From an uncultured Muribaculaceae bacterium (lineage in GTDB: Bacteria > Bacteroidota > Bacteroidia > Bacteroidales > Muribaculaceae): a stretch of 46,628 nucleotides of DNA. The stretch lies in the NCBI GenBank assembly GCA_910584365.1, contig CAJUAF010000020.1, forward strand, positions 1 through 46,628, written 5' to 3'. This document shows positions 34,809 through 42,996 of the stretch, in pieces; positions within the stretch are counted from its first letter, which is position 1; every line of letters begins with the position of its first letter. A model generated the notes under the pieces. It was given only the letters and a program-made list of their open reading frames with translations, was not told the DNA's origin and ran no database searches. Position numbers and translations under genes: made by a program.

Positions 34809-37799
34809 ATGAAAAAATCATTAAAACCATTTCTTATGCAAAAAGTAATTCTGAATCCGGCGCGACTGCTCGGACTGCTGATGCTGCTGCTCGCGGGCAC
34901 CTTCGGCGTCATGGCGCAGTCTGTCGTCAACGGAGTCGTGAAAGACTCCTCCGGTGAGCCTGTAATCGGCGCGACCGTCCTGCTGAAAGGAACGCAGACA
35001 GGGACCTCCACAAACATCGACGGAGAATTCTCGATCGACGCCCGTACAGGCGCCACGCTTGTGTTCAGCTATATCGGATGCAAGACCGTGGAACTCCCTG
35101 CGGCCAACAACATGGAAGTGACCCTCGAGGAGGACAACAATATCCTCGACGAAGTGGTCGTTATCGGCTACGGCTCGGTCAAGCGCAAGGACGTCACCAC
35201 CGCCATCTCCACCGTCTCCTCCAAAGATCTCCAGAACCGCCCCATCGTCAGCGCCGCCCAGGCCATCCAGGGTAAGGCCGCCGGCGTCTCGGTGACCTCT
35301 CCCAACGGCGCCCCCGGCGGCGAGATGACCATCCGCGTGCGCGGTACGACATCGTTCAACGGTTCCAACGACCCCCTTTATGTCGTTGACGGAGTGCCTG
35401 TCGACAACATCAAGTTCCTGGCACCCACCGACATCGCCGACATCCAGATTCTCAAGGACGCCTCCTCGGCGGCCATCTACGGTTCCCGCGCCGCCAACGG
35501 CGTGGTGCTTATCACTACCAAATCGGCCAATACGGACTACCCCACCGTAACGCTCAACGCCCAGTACGGCTGGTCGAAGGTACGCAAGTCGATGGATGTC
35601 CTCAACGCGGCCCAGTACAAGGAACTGCAGGACGAAATCGGCATGATCACCCTCCCCGACAATCTCCGCGACCGCACCGACTGGTTCGACGAGGTGTACC
35701 GCACCGGCTCCAACCAGAACTATCAGGTCTCCATCTCCCAGAACACCGGGCGCACCAAATACCTGATGAGCCTCGGTTATCAGCGCGAGGACGGCGTAAT
35801 CAAGCCCTCTTTCTACAACCGCTACAATTTCCGCGTAAACGTGGACTCCAAAGTAGCCGACTGGCTGACAGCCACCGCCAACGTGATGTACTCCGACTAC
35901 ACCTCGAACGGCATCAACACCGGTAACGGCGCCAACCGCGGCGGCGTTGTCCTCTCGGTAATCAACACCCCCACCTACGCTCCCGTCTGGGATCCCGAAC
36001 ATCCCGACCAGTACAACACCAACTTCTACGGTGTCAACATCACCTCGCCGCTTGAAAACCTCGCCCGCGGCGAATACGGCCGCAACCGCGAAAACCGCCT
36101 CATCGCCTCCGGAAACCTGCTGTTCAACATCTACACGGGGCTGACCTTCAACACCAAGTTCACCCTCGACCGCCGAAACGGCCACAATACCGACTTCGTG
36201 GATCCCGTCAAGGTCTCCTACGGACGCGAGAACTACGGCATCGGCTCCGACAACCGCAACACCAACCAGGTGCTGGTCTGGGACAACGTGGCCAACTATG
36301 TCCGCGACTGGGGAAAGAGCCATGTAGACTTCATGGCCGGTATGTCATGGACAAAATCCCACTATGACAACTCCTGGATCAACGGCTCGCATTACCGCAA
36401 CGGCACAATCCAGACGCTCAACGCCGCCAACAAAATCGACTGGGCCAACACCGGCACCGGCGCCTCGGAATGGAGCATCCTCTCCTACTTCGCCCGCGTG
36501 GCCTACAACTTCGACGACCGCTACCTGGTGACAGCCAATATGCGTGCCGACGGTTCCTCGAAACTCCATCCCGACCACCGCTGGGGCTACTTCCCCTCTT
36601 TCTCGGCGGCATGGCGCGTTTCCCAGGAGGCTTTCATGAGGGATATCCAGTGGATCGACGACCTGAAAATCCGCGGAGGCTGGGGCCAGACCGGTAACCA
36701 GTCCGGCATCGGCGACTACTCCTATCTCCAGCGCTACAATATCAACCGCATCGAATGGTTCAAGGAAGGACAGGAACACGCCGTCCCGACAATCACCCAG
36801 GCCAACCTGCGCACCTCCGACCTCAAATGGGAGACCACGACCCAGACAAACATCGGCGTGGACTTCTCGGTACTGCGCTCGCGCATCAACTTCACCGCAG
36901 ACATCTACTGGAAGAAGACCACAGATATGCTGATGAACGTCTCCCTCCCCTCCGGCGCGGCGGCAGCCAACTCAATCACCCGTAACGAAGGGGAGATGAC
37001 CAACCGCGGTTTCGAGTTCGCCATCACCTCCCACAACTTTACCGGTGCCTTCCAGTGGGACACGAACTTCAATATGTCCTTCAACCGCAACAAACTGACC
37101 AAACTCTCCCTCCAGAAAATCTACACCGACGGCCGCACCTCCGACTACGTCAACGAGAACGTGGTCCGCAATGAGCCCGGACGCGCCCTGGGAGGTTTCT
37201 ACGGCTACTTCGCCGACGGAGTCAACCCCGAGACCGGCGAACTGAACTACCGCGATCTCAACGGCGACGGGAAAATCACCTCCTCGGACCGCGACTATAT
37301 CGGCGACCCGAACCCCGATTTCACCTTCGGTATGACCAATACCTTCTCCTACAAGGGATTCAACCTCTCGATTTTCATCCAGGGTTCCTACGGCAACGAC
37401 ATCTTCAACGCCTCCAAGATGGAGATGGCCGGAATGTATGACGGCAAGAACCAGATTACCGACGTGCTGCGCCGCTGGAGGATTCCCGGTCAGATCACCG
37501 ATGTCCCGAAAGCAGGATTCGACATGAAGAACTCCACATATTTCATCGAAGACGGCTCATACCTGCGCGTCAAGGACATCACCCTGAGCTACGACTTCTC
37601 GGGCAAGTGGATGCGCAAGCTCCATCTCACCAAGCTCCAGCCATATTTCACCGTCACCAACCTCCTGACCTGGACGAAATACTCCGGCATGGACCCCGAG
37701 GTGAACCAGTGGGGCAACTCGGGCGCCGTACAGGGCATCGACTGGGGCACATATCCCCAGACCAAGACTTTCACCCTGGGCGTGAACGTAGTCTTCTAA
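34809..37799 (+). CDS. SusC-like TonB-dependent outer membrane transporter
   Basis: Outer membrane channel that imports oligosaccharides with TonB energy, capped by the SusD-like protein. A signal peptide ends near VMAQS. A carboxypeptidase D-like domain follows (VVNGVVKDSSGEPVIGATVLLKG in pieces). The TonB box region is NILDEVVVIGYGSVKRKDVT, then a plug domain (AQAIQGKAAGVSVTSPNGAPGG, RVRGTTSFNGSNDPLYVVDG, ILKDASSAAIYGSRAANGVV) and a beta-barrel ending in TFTLGVNVVF. These are standard SusC/RagA features. I use the ATG at 34809 (MKKSLKPFL); an internal ATG nine codons later is the alternative. The 996-residue length is normal. It is the first gene of the PUL operon, 16 bases before the susD-like gene. 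Confidence 0.96.
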   Translation: MKKSLKPFLMQKVILNPARLLGLLMLLLAGTFGVMAQSVVNGVVKDSSGEPVIGATVLLKGTQTGTSTNIDGEFSIDARTGATLVFSYIGCKTVELPAANNMEVTLEEDNNILDEVVVIGYGSVKRKDVTTAISTVSSKDLQNRPIVSAAQAIQGKAAGVSVTSPNGAPGGEMTIRVRGTTSFNGSNDPLYVVDGVPVDNIKFLAPTDIADIQILKDASSAAIYGSRAANGVVLITTKSANTDYPTVTLNAQYGWSKVRKSMDVLNAAQYKELQDEIGMITLPDNLRDRTDWFDEVYRTGSNQNYQVSISQNTGRTKYLMSLGYQREDGVIKPSFYNRYNFRVNVDSKVADWLTATANVMYSDYTSNGINTGNGANRGGVVLSVINTPTYAPVWDPEHPDQYNTNFYGVNITSPLENLARGEYGRNRENRLIASGNLLFNIYTGLTFNTKFTLDRRNGHNTDFVDPVKVSYGRENYGIGSDNRNTNQVLVWDNVANYVRDWGKSHVDFMAGMSWTKSHYDNSWINGSHYRNGTIQTLNAANKIDWANTGTGASEWSILSYFARVAYNFDDRYLVTANMRADGSSKLHPDHRWGYFPSFSAAWRVSQEAFMRDIQWIDDLKIRGGWGQTGNQSGIGDYSYLQRYNINRIEWFKEGQEHAVPTITQANLRTSDLKWETTTQTNIGVDFSVLRSRINFTADIYWKKTTDMLMNVSLPSGAAAANSITRNEGEMTNRGFEFAITSHNFTGAFQWDTNFNMSFNRNKLTKLSLQKIYTDGRTSDYVNENVVRNEPGRALGGFYGYFADGVNPETGELNYRDLNGDGKITSSDRDYIGDPNPDFTFGMTNTFSYKGFNLSIFIQGSYGNDIFNASKMEMAGMYDGKNQITDVLRRWRIPGQITDVPKAGFDMKNSTYFIEDGSYLRVKDITLSYDFSGKWMRKLHLTKLQPYFTVTNLLTWTKYSGMDPEVNQWGNSGAVQGIDWGTYPQTKTFTLGVNVVF

Positions 37800-37815
37800 T
37801 CCAAATTTCCAATCC

Positions 37816-39354
37816 ATGAAACTTTCAAAGATGAAAATCAAGAATATGATATATCCCGCAGTGGCCGGTCTCTCCCTGGCACTGCTTGCGACAGGATGCT
37901 CGCTGGACTACGACCCCCTGGACACCTATTCCGACGTTACCGAGGGGGTGGATGACTCCAAAGAGGGGGAGGAAGTGGTCTTCAAGGACCGCGCCTCGGT
38001 AGAGAGCGCCATGACTGCCCTCTACAAGAAAATCACCGACCAGCAGGAACACTGGTACCTCGACCAGCTGCTTATCGCCGACTCCCACGCCGACAATGCC
38101 TACGTGGGTACCACCGGCGCCGAGGTGGTTCCCTACGAAGACAACTCCATCGAGGGTTCCAACTCCGTGATCAAACGAGACTGGGACCGCTTCCTGGGGG
38201 ATGCCGCCCAGGCTACCAAACTTATCCAGAATATCGACAAGGTAGGCGACAACAGTCTCTCGGCCGCTGAAATCAACTCCTACTCGGCCCAGGCAAAGAT
38301 TCTCCGCGCGATGATATGGTTCGATATGGTGCGCCTCTGGGGCACAATCCCCGTCATCACCACCTCAGCCGGCGACATCACCGCCGAGAACGTCGAGGAG
38401 ATGTACGTGGCCTACTTCCCTGAGCAGAACACTCCCCAGGAGGCTTACGCCGCCATCGAGGCCGATCTGCTTTTCGCCGCCCAGTATGCTCCGGACGTAA
38501 ACCAGGCCGACAAGACGCTGTTCACCAAAGGCGTGGCCCACGCTTTCCTGGCTAAAATCTACGCCGAAAAATATCTGCGCGACTATGACAAGGTAATCCA
38601 GTATGCCGACCTCTGCGCCGCCGACGGTTATGACCTGGTGGAGGATTACTCGACGCTCTTTGCCGTTGACCCCGTCAGCTTCGAGCCTCAGCGCAACACC
38701 AAAGAGGCTATCCTCGAAGGGCACTTCGTCACCGGTTCCGGCAACTGGTGTTCATGGATGTTCGGCGCTCCGGTCGACAATCCCAACCTGAACTTCTCCT
38801 GGGCAAAATGGGTGACCCCCTCGCGCGACCTGACCCGCCTGTTCAACCAGAACGGCGACACCAAGCGCTACAACGAGGCCGTGGCCTTCTATCCCTGCAC
38901 CTGGTCCAACTATTATCCGGCCGACAACTACGCTTTCATGAACAAGTGCCGCAGCTCTTACAGCTCACTCATCAAATGCCGCTACGCCGACATCCTGCTG
39001 CTGAAAGCCGAGGCCCTTATCCAGAAAGGTGACCTCGCCGGAGGAGCCGCCATCATCGACCGTATCCGTCAGCGTGCCGGAATCCTGCCCCTCCAGGCCG
39101 ACAAAAAGAGTTCGCAGGAGGCCCTGCTGAACGCTCTCCTTGACGAGCGGCGCATGGAACTCGCCTTCGAGGGACAGCGGTGGTTCGACCTCTGCCGCCT
39201 CGACAAGGTGGAGGAAGTGATGAACGCCGTCTACGCCAAAGATCCCGGCCGCCACGCCCAGAGGGCTCCTTTCAACCAGTACTCCTACCTGCTGCCCATA
39301 CCGCAGGGAGCCATTGACCAGAACTCCAACCTCAAACAGAATCCCGGCTATTAA
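37816..39354 (+). CDS. SusD/RagB-like surface glycan-binding lipoprotein
   Basis: Surface lipoprotein that forms the lid of the SusC channel and binds the incoming glycan. The lipobox is LLATGC (Cys28). The SusD fold is seen in the N-terminal TPR-like helices (DRASVESAMTALYKKITDQQ), the ILRAMIWFDMVRLWGTIPVI signature (about 155-174), and the C-terminal RYADILLLKAEALIQKGDL and LLDERRMELAFEGQRWFDLCRL, which are near-universal in SusD proteins. The end QGAIDQNSNLKQNPGY is also typical. At 512 residues it is full length. The N-terminus after the cysteine (SLDYDPLDTY) is acidic, consistent with surface export. Confidence 0.96.
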   Translation: MKLSKMKIKNMIYPAVAGLSLALLATGCSLDYDPLDTYSDVTEGVDDSKEGEEVVFKDRASVESAMTALYKKITDQQEHWYLDQLLIADSHADNAYVGTTGAEVVPYEDNSIEGSNSVIKRDWDRFLGDAAQATKLIQNIDKVGDNSLSAAEINSYSAQAKILRAMIWFDMVRLWGTIPVITTSAGDITAENVEEMYVAYFPEQNTPQEAYAAIEADLLFAAQYAPDVNQADKTLFTKGVAHAFLAKIYAEKYLRDYDKVIQYADLCAADGYDLVEDYSTLFAVDPVSFEPQRNTKEAILEGHFVTGSGNWCSWMFGAPVDNPNLNFSWAKWVTPSRDLTRLFNQNGDTKRYNEAVAFYPCTWSNYYPADNYAFMNKCRSSYSSLIKCRYADILLLKAEALIQKGDLAGGAAIIDRIRQRAGILPLQADKKSSQEALLNALLDERRMELAFEGQRWFDLCRLDKVEEVMNAVYAKDPGRHAQRAPFNQYSYLLPIPQGAIDQNSNLKQNPGY

Positions 39355-39364
39355 TCCCCGGCGA

Positions 39365-39399
39365 GGAAGCGCCCCTCCCCCCGCGGGGAGGAGCCTTCC
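39365..39399 (+). other. GC-rich hairpin between susD and GH30
   Basis: CCTCCCC (39374-39380) pairs with GGGGAGG (39385-39391) around CCGC, inside an outer GGAAG/CTTCC stem (39365-39369 with 39395-39399). No T-run follows. It lies in the 68-base gap within the operon. Because susCD messages often need to be more abundant than those of downstream enzymes, a 3' stabilising or partial attenuating role is possible. Confidence 0.5.
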
Positions 39400-39422
39400 C
39401 CCTGATATTCATAAAGAAGAAA

Positions 39423-40925
39423 ATGAAAACCAGATATAATTCCAGAAACCTGATAATCGGCTCGATGGTCGGCTGCCTGTCTCTGATGGGGACCGCCTGC
39501 GACGATGACAACAAGTTTGAAGACGAGGTCACCGAGCCTCAGCCCGTATGGGTCGACGGTGAAGTACAGGTGCTGACCACCACAGCCAACCGCAGCAAGG
39601 ATCTTGCCCCCTCGGCCCTGAGCTTCTCGACGAAAGACAATATGTCGCCCCGCTCGATTTATCTCGACGCGTCGGAGACCTACCAGGAAATCGACGGCTT
39701 CGGCGCGGCCATCACCGGCTCCACGGCCTATAACCTTCTGAAAATGACCGCCGCCGACCGCGACAAGTTCCTCCGGGAAACTTTCTCCGTCACCGAAGGC
39801 TACGGCATGAACTATATCCGCATCTGCATCGGATGCTCCGACTTCTCCCTGAGCGAGTACACCTGCTGCGACAAGCCCGGCATCGAGAATTTCGCTCTGA
39901 CCGACGAGGAGACCCGCTATGTCATCCCCGTGCTGAAAGAAATCCTCGCCATCAATCCCGATGTCCGCATCATCGCCTCCCCCTGGACGGCACCCCGCTG
40001 GATGAAGGTCAACAACCTGACCGACCGGAAGCCCACAGACTCCTGGACCGGCGGCCAGCTGAATCCGGATTACTATCAGGACTACGCCGAATATTTCGTC
40101 AAGTGGATCCAGGCGTTCAGCCAGAACGGAATCACCATCCATGCCCTGACCCTCCAGAACGAACCTCTCAACCGCGCAAACTCCGCCTCCATGTTCATGG
40201 GCTGGGAGGAACAGCGCGACTTTGTAAAGACAGCCGTCGGCCCGAAGTTCGCCGCCGCCGGAATCAAGGCTAAAATCTATGCTTACGACCACAACTATAA
40301 TTATGACAACGTCGGGGACCAGAAAAGCTATCCCGTAAAAATCTACGGCGACGCCGAAGCCTCGAAATACATCGCCGGAGCCGCCTTCCACAACTACGGG
40401 GGGAACCGCGAGGAACTCAACACCGTCCACGCCGCATATCCCGGCAAGGAACTGCTCTTCACCGAGTCGACCGCCGGAGACTGGAACGACGGAGCCAACC
40501 TCTCGACCCACCTGGTGGAGGACATGAACGAACTCTGCATCGGCACGGTCACCAACTGGTGCCGCGGGTCGATAATCTGGAATCTCATGCTTGACGCCCA
40601 GCGCGGTCCCAACCGTCCGGGCGGATGCACCGACGGGTTCGGCGCGGTAGACATCAGCGATGACTTCAAGACAATCCGGCGCAACTCATTCTATTATATT
40701 ATGTGCCATATGTCGGCCGTAGCCAAGACCGGCGCCCGGCGCATCGCCACCTCCGGCCTGCGCGACAGCGATCTCAGCTATGTAGCCTTCCGCAATCCCG
40801 ACAACTCCTACGGCTTCGTAATCTCCAACAAGGGCTCCGAGACAAAGACTTTCACCGTCGATGACGGCACACATCATTTCTCGGCTTCCGTCCCCGCAAA
40901 AGGGGTAGCCTCTTTCCGGTGGTAA
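39423..40925 (+). CDS. GH30 endo-beta-1,6-glucanase-like surface lipoprotein
   Basis: Retaining glycoside hydrolase, probably cutting beta-1,6-glucan at the cell surface. The signal peptide has lipobox GTAC (Cys26) followed by the acidic export tail DDDNKFEDE. The (beta/alpha)8 GH30 domain has EIDGFGAAITGSTAYNLLKM (about 89-108), MNYIRICIGCSDFS, SPWTAPRWMK, acid/base Glu247 in TLQNEPLN, and nucleophile Glu348 in LLFTESTAGDW. A C-terminal beta-sandwich (about 430-500) ends SVPAKGVASFRW. This resembles subfamily 3 glucanases more than glucocerebrosidases or xylanases, judging by the context of SusCD plus GH3. The 500-residue length is normal. Confidence 0.9.
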   Translation: MKTRYNSRNLIIGSMVGCLSLMGTACDDDNKFEDEVTEPQPVWVDGEVQVLTTTANRSKDLAPSALSFSTKDNMSPRSIYLDASETYQEIDGFGAAITGSTAYNLLKMTAADRDKFLRETFSVTEGYGMNYIRICIGCSDFSLSEYTCCDKPGIENFALTDEETRYVIPVLKEILAINPDVRIIASPWTAPRWMKVNNLTDRKPTDSWTGGQLNPDYYQDYAEYFVKWIQAFSQNGITIHALTLQNEPLNRANSASMFMGWEEQRDFVKTAVGPKFAAAGIKAKIYAYDHNYNYDNVGDQKSYPVKIYGDAEASKYIAGAAFHNYGGNREELNTVHAAYPGKELLFTESTAGDWNDGANLSTHLVEDMNELCIGTVTNWCRGSIIWNLMLDAQRGPNRPGGCTDGFGAVDISDDFKTIRRNSFYYIMCHMSAVAKTGARRIATSGLRDSDLSYVAFRNPDNSYGFVISNKGSETKTFTVDDGTHHFSASVPAKGVASFRW

Positions 40926-40954
40926 TGTCAAACCTGTCCTAAACAAGAATTTCC

Positions 40955-42994
40955 ATGAAACTGAAATATTTTCTTCCCCTTGCAGTGGCGCTTCCGGCAA
41001 TGCTCGCATCCTGTAGCGATGACGATGAAGTGCTGGGGAATCCGGTGTTCAACTACACCGACGCATCGGAGACGGCCCATTTCGGCGACTCCCTTGAATT
41101 CACAATCAACGCCTCGGACGCCGAAGTGCCTCTGTCGACTCTGAAAGCCCAGCTTTTCTTCGGCGACGAGATGGTGGAGCAGACCGTCATCCGCACCAAA
41201 GTCAGCGGCGCCGACTATACCGGTAAAATCTATATCCCCTATTTCGCCAACGTTCCCGACGGCACGGCCACACTGAAAGTAGTCCTCCAGAACATCAATT
41301 TCACCGTTTCCGAAAAGGAATACCCCGTCAGGATAACCCATCCCGATTTCCCCTACCTAACCCTCCGTACCGAAGAGGGGCAGGAGTACCGTATGGAGAA
41401 GACCGGCGCCGACCTTTACTCCGTCTCCGAGCGCTTCCCCCAGAAGTTCAAGGGCTACATCATCGCTCCGAAAGTGGGAGAGAACGGCAACGAGCTGACG
41501 TTCGGCTATGAGAACTCCGCGGTTGTCATCGGCGCCGAAGGGGCCATCCCCTTCTCGAGCGCGAAGGGAGGACGGTTCGCCGTAGAACTGAACACCCGCA
41601 CTTTCGAGGCAGCTCCTTTCACCGTACTGAAACTCAACGGCATGGAGCTTACTTCCATCGACGATAACACGGCAAGCACCGACCTCACACTCTCTACCGG
41701 CGACGTAATCACCCCCGAAGGGTTCTCGAACTTCGGCCAGTGGTGGATCGACCCCGACTATTTCACCCGCAACGATGACGGCTCCCTGAGCTTCACAGCC
41801 AAATCGGGCCAGTACCGGATAATCGCCGACCAGAAGATGCAGTATTTCCGCGTCCAGGTACTCCAGGGAGGTTCCCCCGCTTCTTTCCAGGCCGACGGAA
41901 CCGGAGCCATCTGGGCCATCGGCGAAGGTTTCGGCAAGCCCTCGCTGGCCAACGCTCCCGGCTGGACTACCGAGGCGGCAGTCTGCCTGGCACCTGTGGC
42001 CGACAAGGTCTATCAGCTGACTCTTGTCGGAGGAAAGACAATCAAGACCTCCGGCATCAACTTCAAGTTCTTCGGCGAGGCTCTCGGCTGGGGCAATGAG
42101 TTCGACGACGCCAAGCTCACCACCTCCTCCCCGCTGATTCAGATCGGCGCCGGCACCGACGTCAACGGCCATGACAAGGGTAACCTCTTCATCCCCGACG
42201 GCGTAACCCTCAAGGACAATGAAATCTACGTGCTGACTATCGACTGCAACGCCACCCCGGCCGTGCTGACCGTAACCGAAGCGGGCGAACAGCCTTTCGA
42301 AGAGATTCCGGTCTTCTGCAACGGCACCAAGATGACCACCGGCGACAACGCCGTCTATACCCTTGTCACCGACCTGGCCCAGAACTCCACTGTCATCTTC
42401 GACACTCTCGACGGCCTGGAGGAATATTTCTTCGATCCCGACTTCATGAGCTACGACTCCGATAACGACGTCATCACTTTCCTCCCCGTCTCGGGTCATT
42501 ATCAGATAACGGTCAATAAGCTCGCCAAAACCGTCGGCGCCCAGCGTTTCGACGGCAACAGCCCCGCCACCCTCAAGGAGGATGGCACCGGCGCCATCTA
42601 CATGATGGGCTGGGGAGCCGGTTCTCCCAGTCTCGACTCCCAGTTCGGATGGGACACGGGCAATGCCTACGGCCTGGCTGAAATCTCGCCGAAGGTCTAC
42701 CGCTTCACCGGCTATGCCGGACCGGAGAAAGGTTCCGAGACAGGCCAGCGCCTGCGCACCGATTATATTTCCGTGAAATTCTTCCACCAGAAAGGGTGGG
42801 GAGGAGAATTCAATCCCTCGCAGAACACGGGCCTGACCATCGCAGCCGGCTCCGAAAAGCTCATCAAGGCCAATCCCGACGGCAACATAGAACTTGCGGC
42901 CGGAGCCACCCTTGAAGAGGGAGCGCTCTACGAACTGACCATTGACCTCTCGAAAGGAAACAATTCGGGAACAATCTCGCTGATAAAGAAATAA
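40955..42994 (+). CDS. Surface glycan-binding lipoprotein with a tandem repeated module
   Basis: No catalytic motif is seen. The signal peptide ends in LASC (Cys20), followed by the acidic tail SDDDEV, which predicts surface display. The position right after the GH30 and the Sus-like organisation suggest a glycan-binding protein that holds the polymer for the enzyme. An Ig-like N-terminal part (about 35-120) leads to two similar modules at about 255-435 and 485-679. Matching landmarks are WWIDPDYF and YFFDPDFM, SGQYRII and SGHYQIT, SPASFQADGTGAIWAIGEGF and SPATLKEDGTGAIYMMGWGA, KVYQLTL and KVYRFTG. Aromatic residues in each (Trp, Tyr, Phe) could bind sugars. It resembles the DUF5125/DUF5121 group of PUL proteins, from memory. 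At 679 residues it is large. Confidence 0.83.
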   Translation: MKLKYFLPLAVALPAMLASCSDDDEVLGNPVFNYTDASETAHFGDSLEFTINASDAEVPLSTLKAQLFFGDEMVEQTVIRTKVSGADYTGKIYIPYFANVPDGTATLKVVLQNINFTVSEKEYPVRITHPDFPYLTLRTEEGQEYRMEKTGADLYSVSERFPQKFKGYIIAPKVGENGNELTFGYENSAVVIGAEGAIPFSSAKGGRFAVELNTRTFEAAPFTVLKLNGMELTSIDDNTASTDLTLSTGDVITPEGFSNFGQWWIDPDYFTRNDDGSLSFTAKSGQYRIIADQKMQYFRVQVLQGGSPASFQADGTGAIWAIGEGFGKPSLANAPGWTTEAAVCLAPVADKVYQLTLVGGKTIKTSGINFKFFGEALGWGNEFDDAKLTTSSPLIQIGAGTDVNGHDKGNLFIPDGVTLKDNEIYVLTIDCNATPAVLTVTEAGEQPFEEIPVFCNGTKMTTGDNAVYTLVTDLAQNSTVIFDTLDGLEEYFFDPDFMSYDSDNDVITFLPVSGHYQITVNKLAKTVGAQRFDGNSPATLKEDGTGAIYMMGWGAGSPSLDSQFGWDTGNAYGLAEISPKVYRFTGYAGPEKGSETGQRLRTDYISVKFFHQKGWGGEFNPSQNTGLTIAAGSEKLIKANPDGNIELAAGATLEEGALYELTIDLSKGNNSGTISLIKK

Positions 42995-42996
42995 CC

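Noticed and set aside
34821..36323. Leftward 500-codon frame inside the susC gene
   Set aside because: It is antisense to CarboxypepD-like and plug-domain motifs of the SusC-like gene, and is Val/Gly/Asp rich like other shadows.
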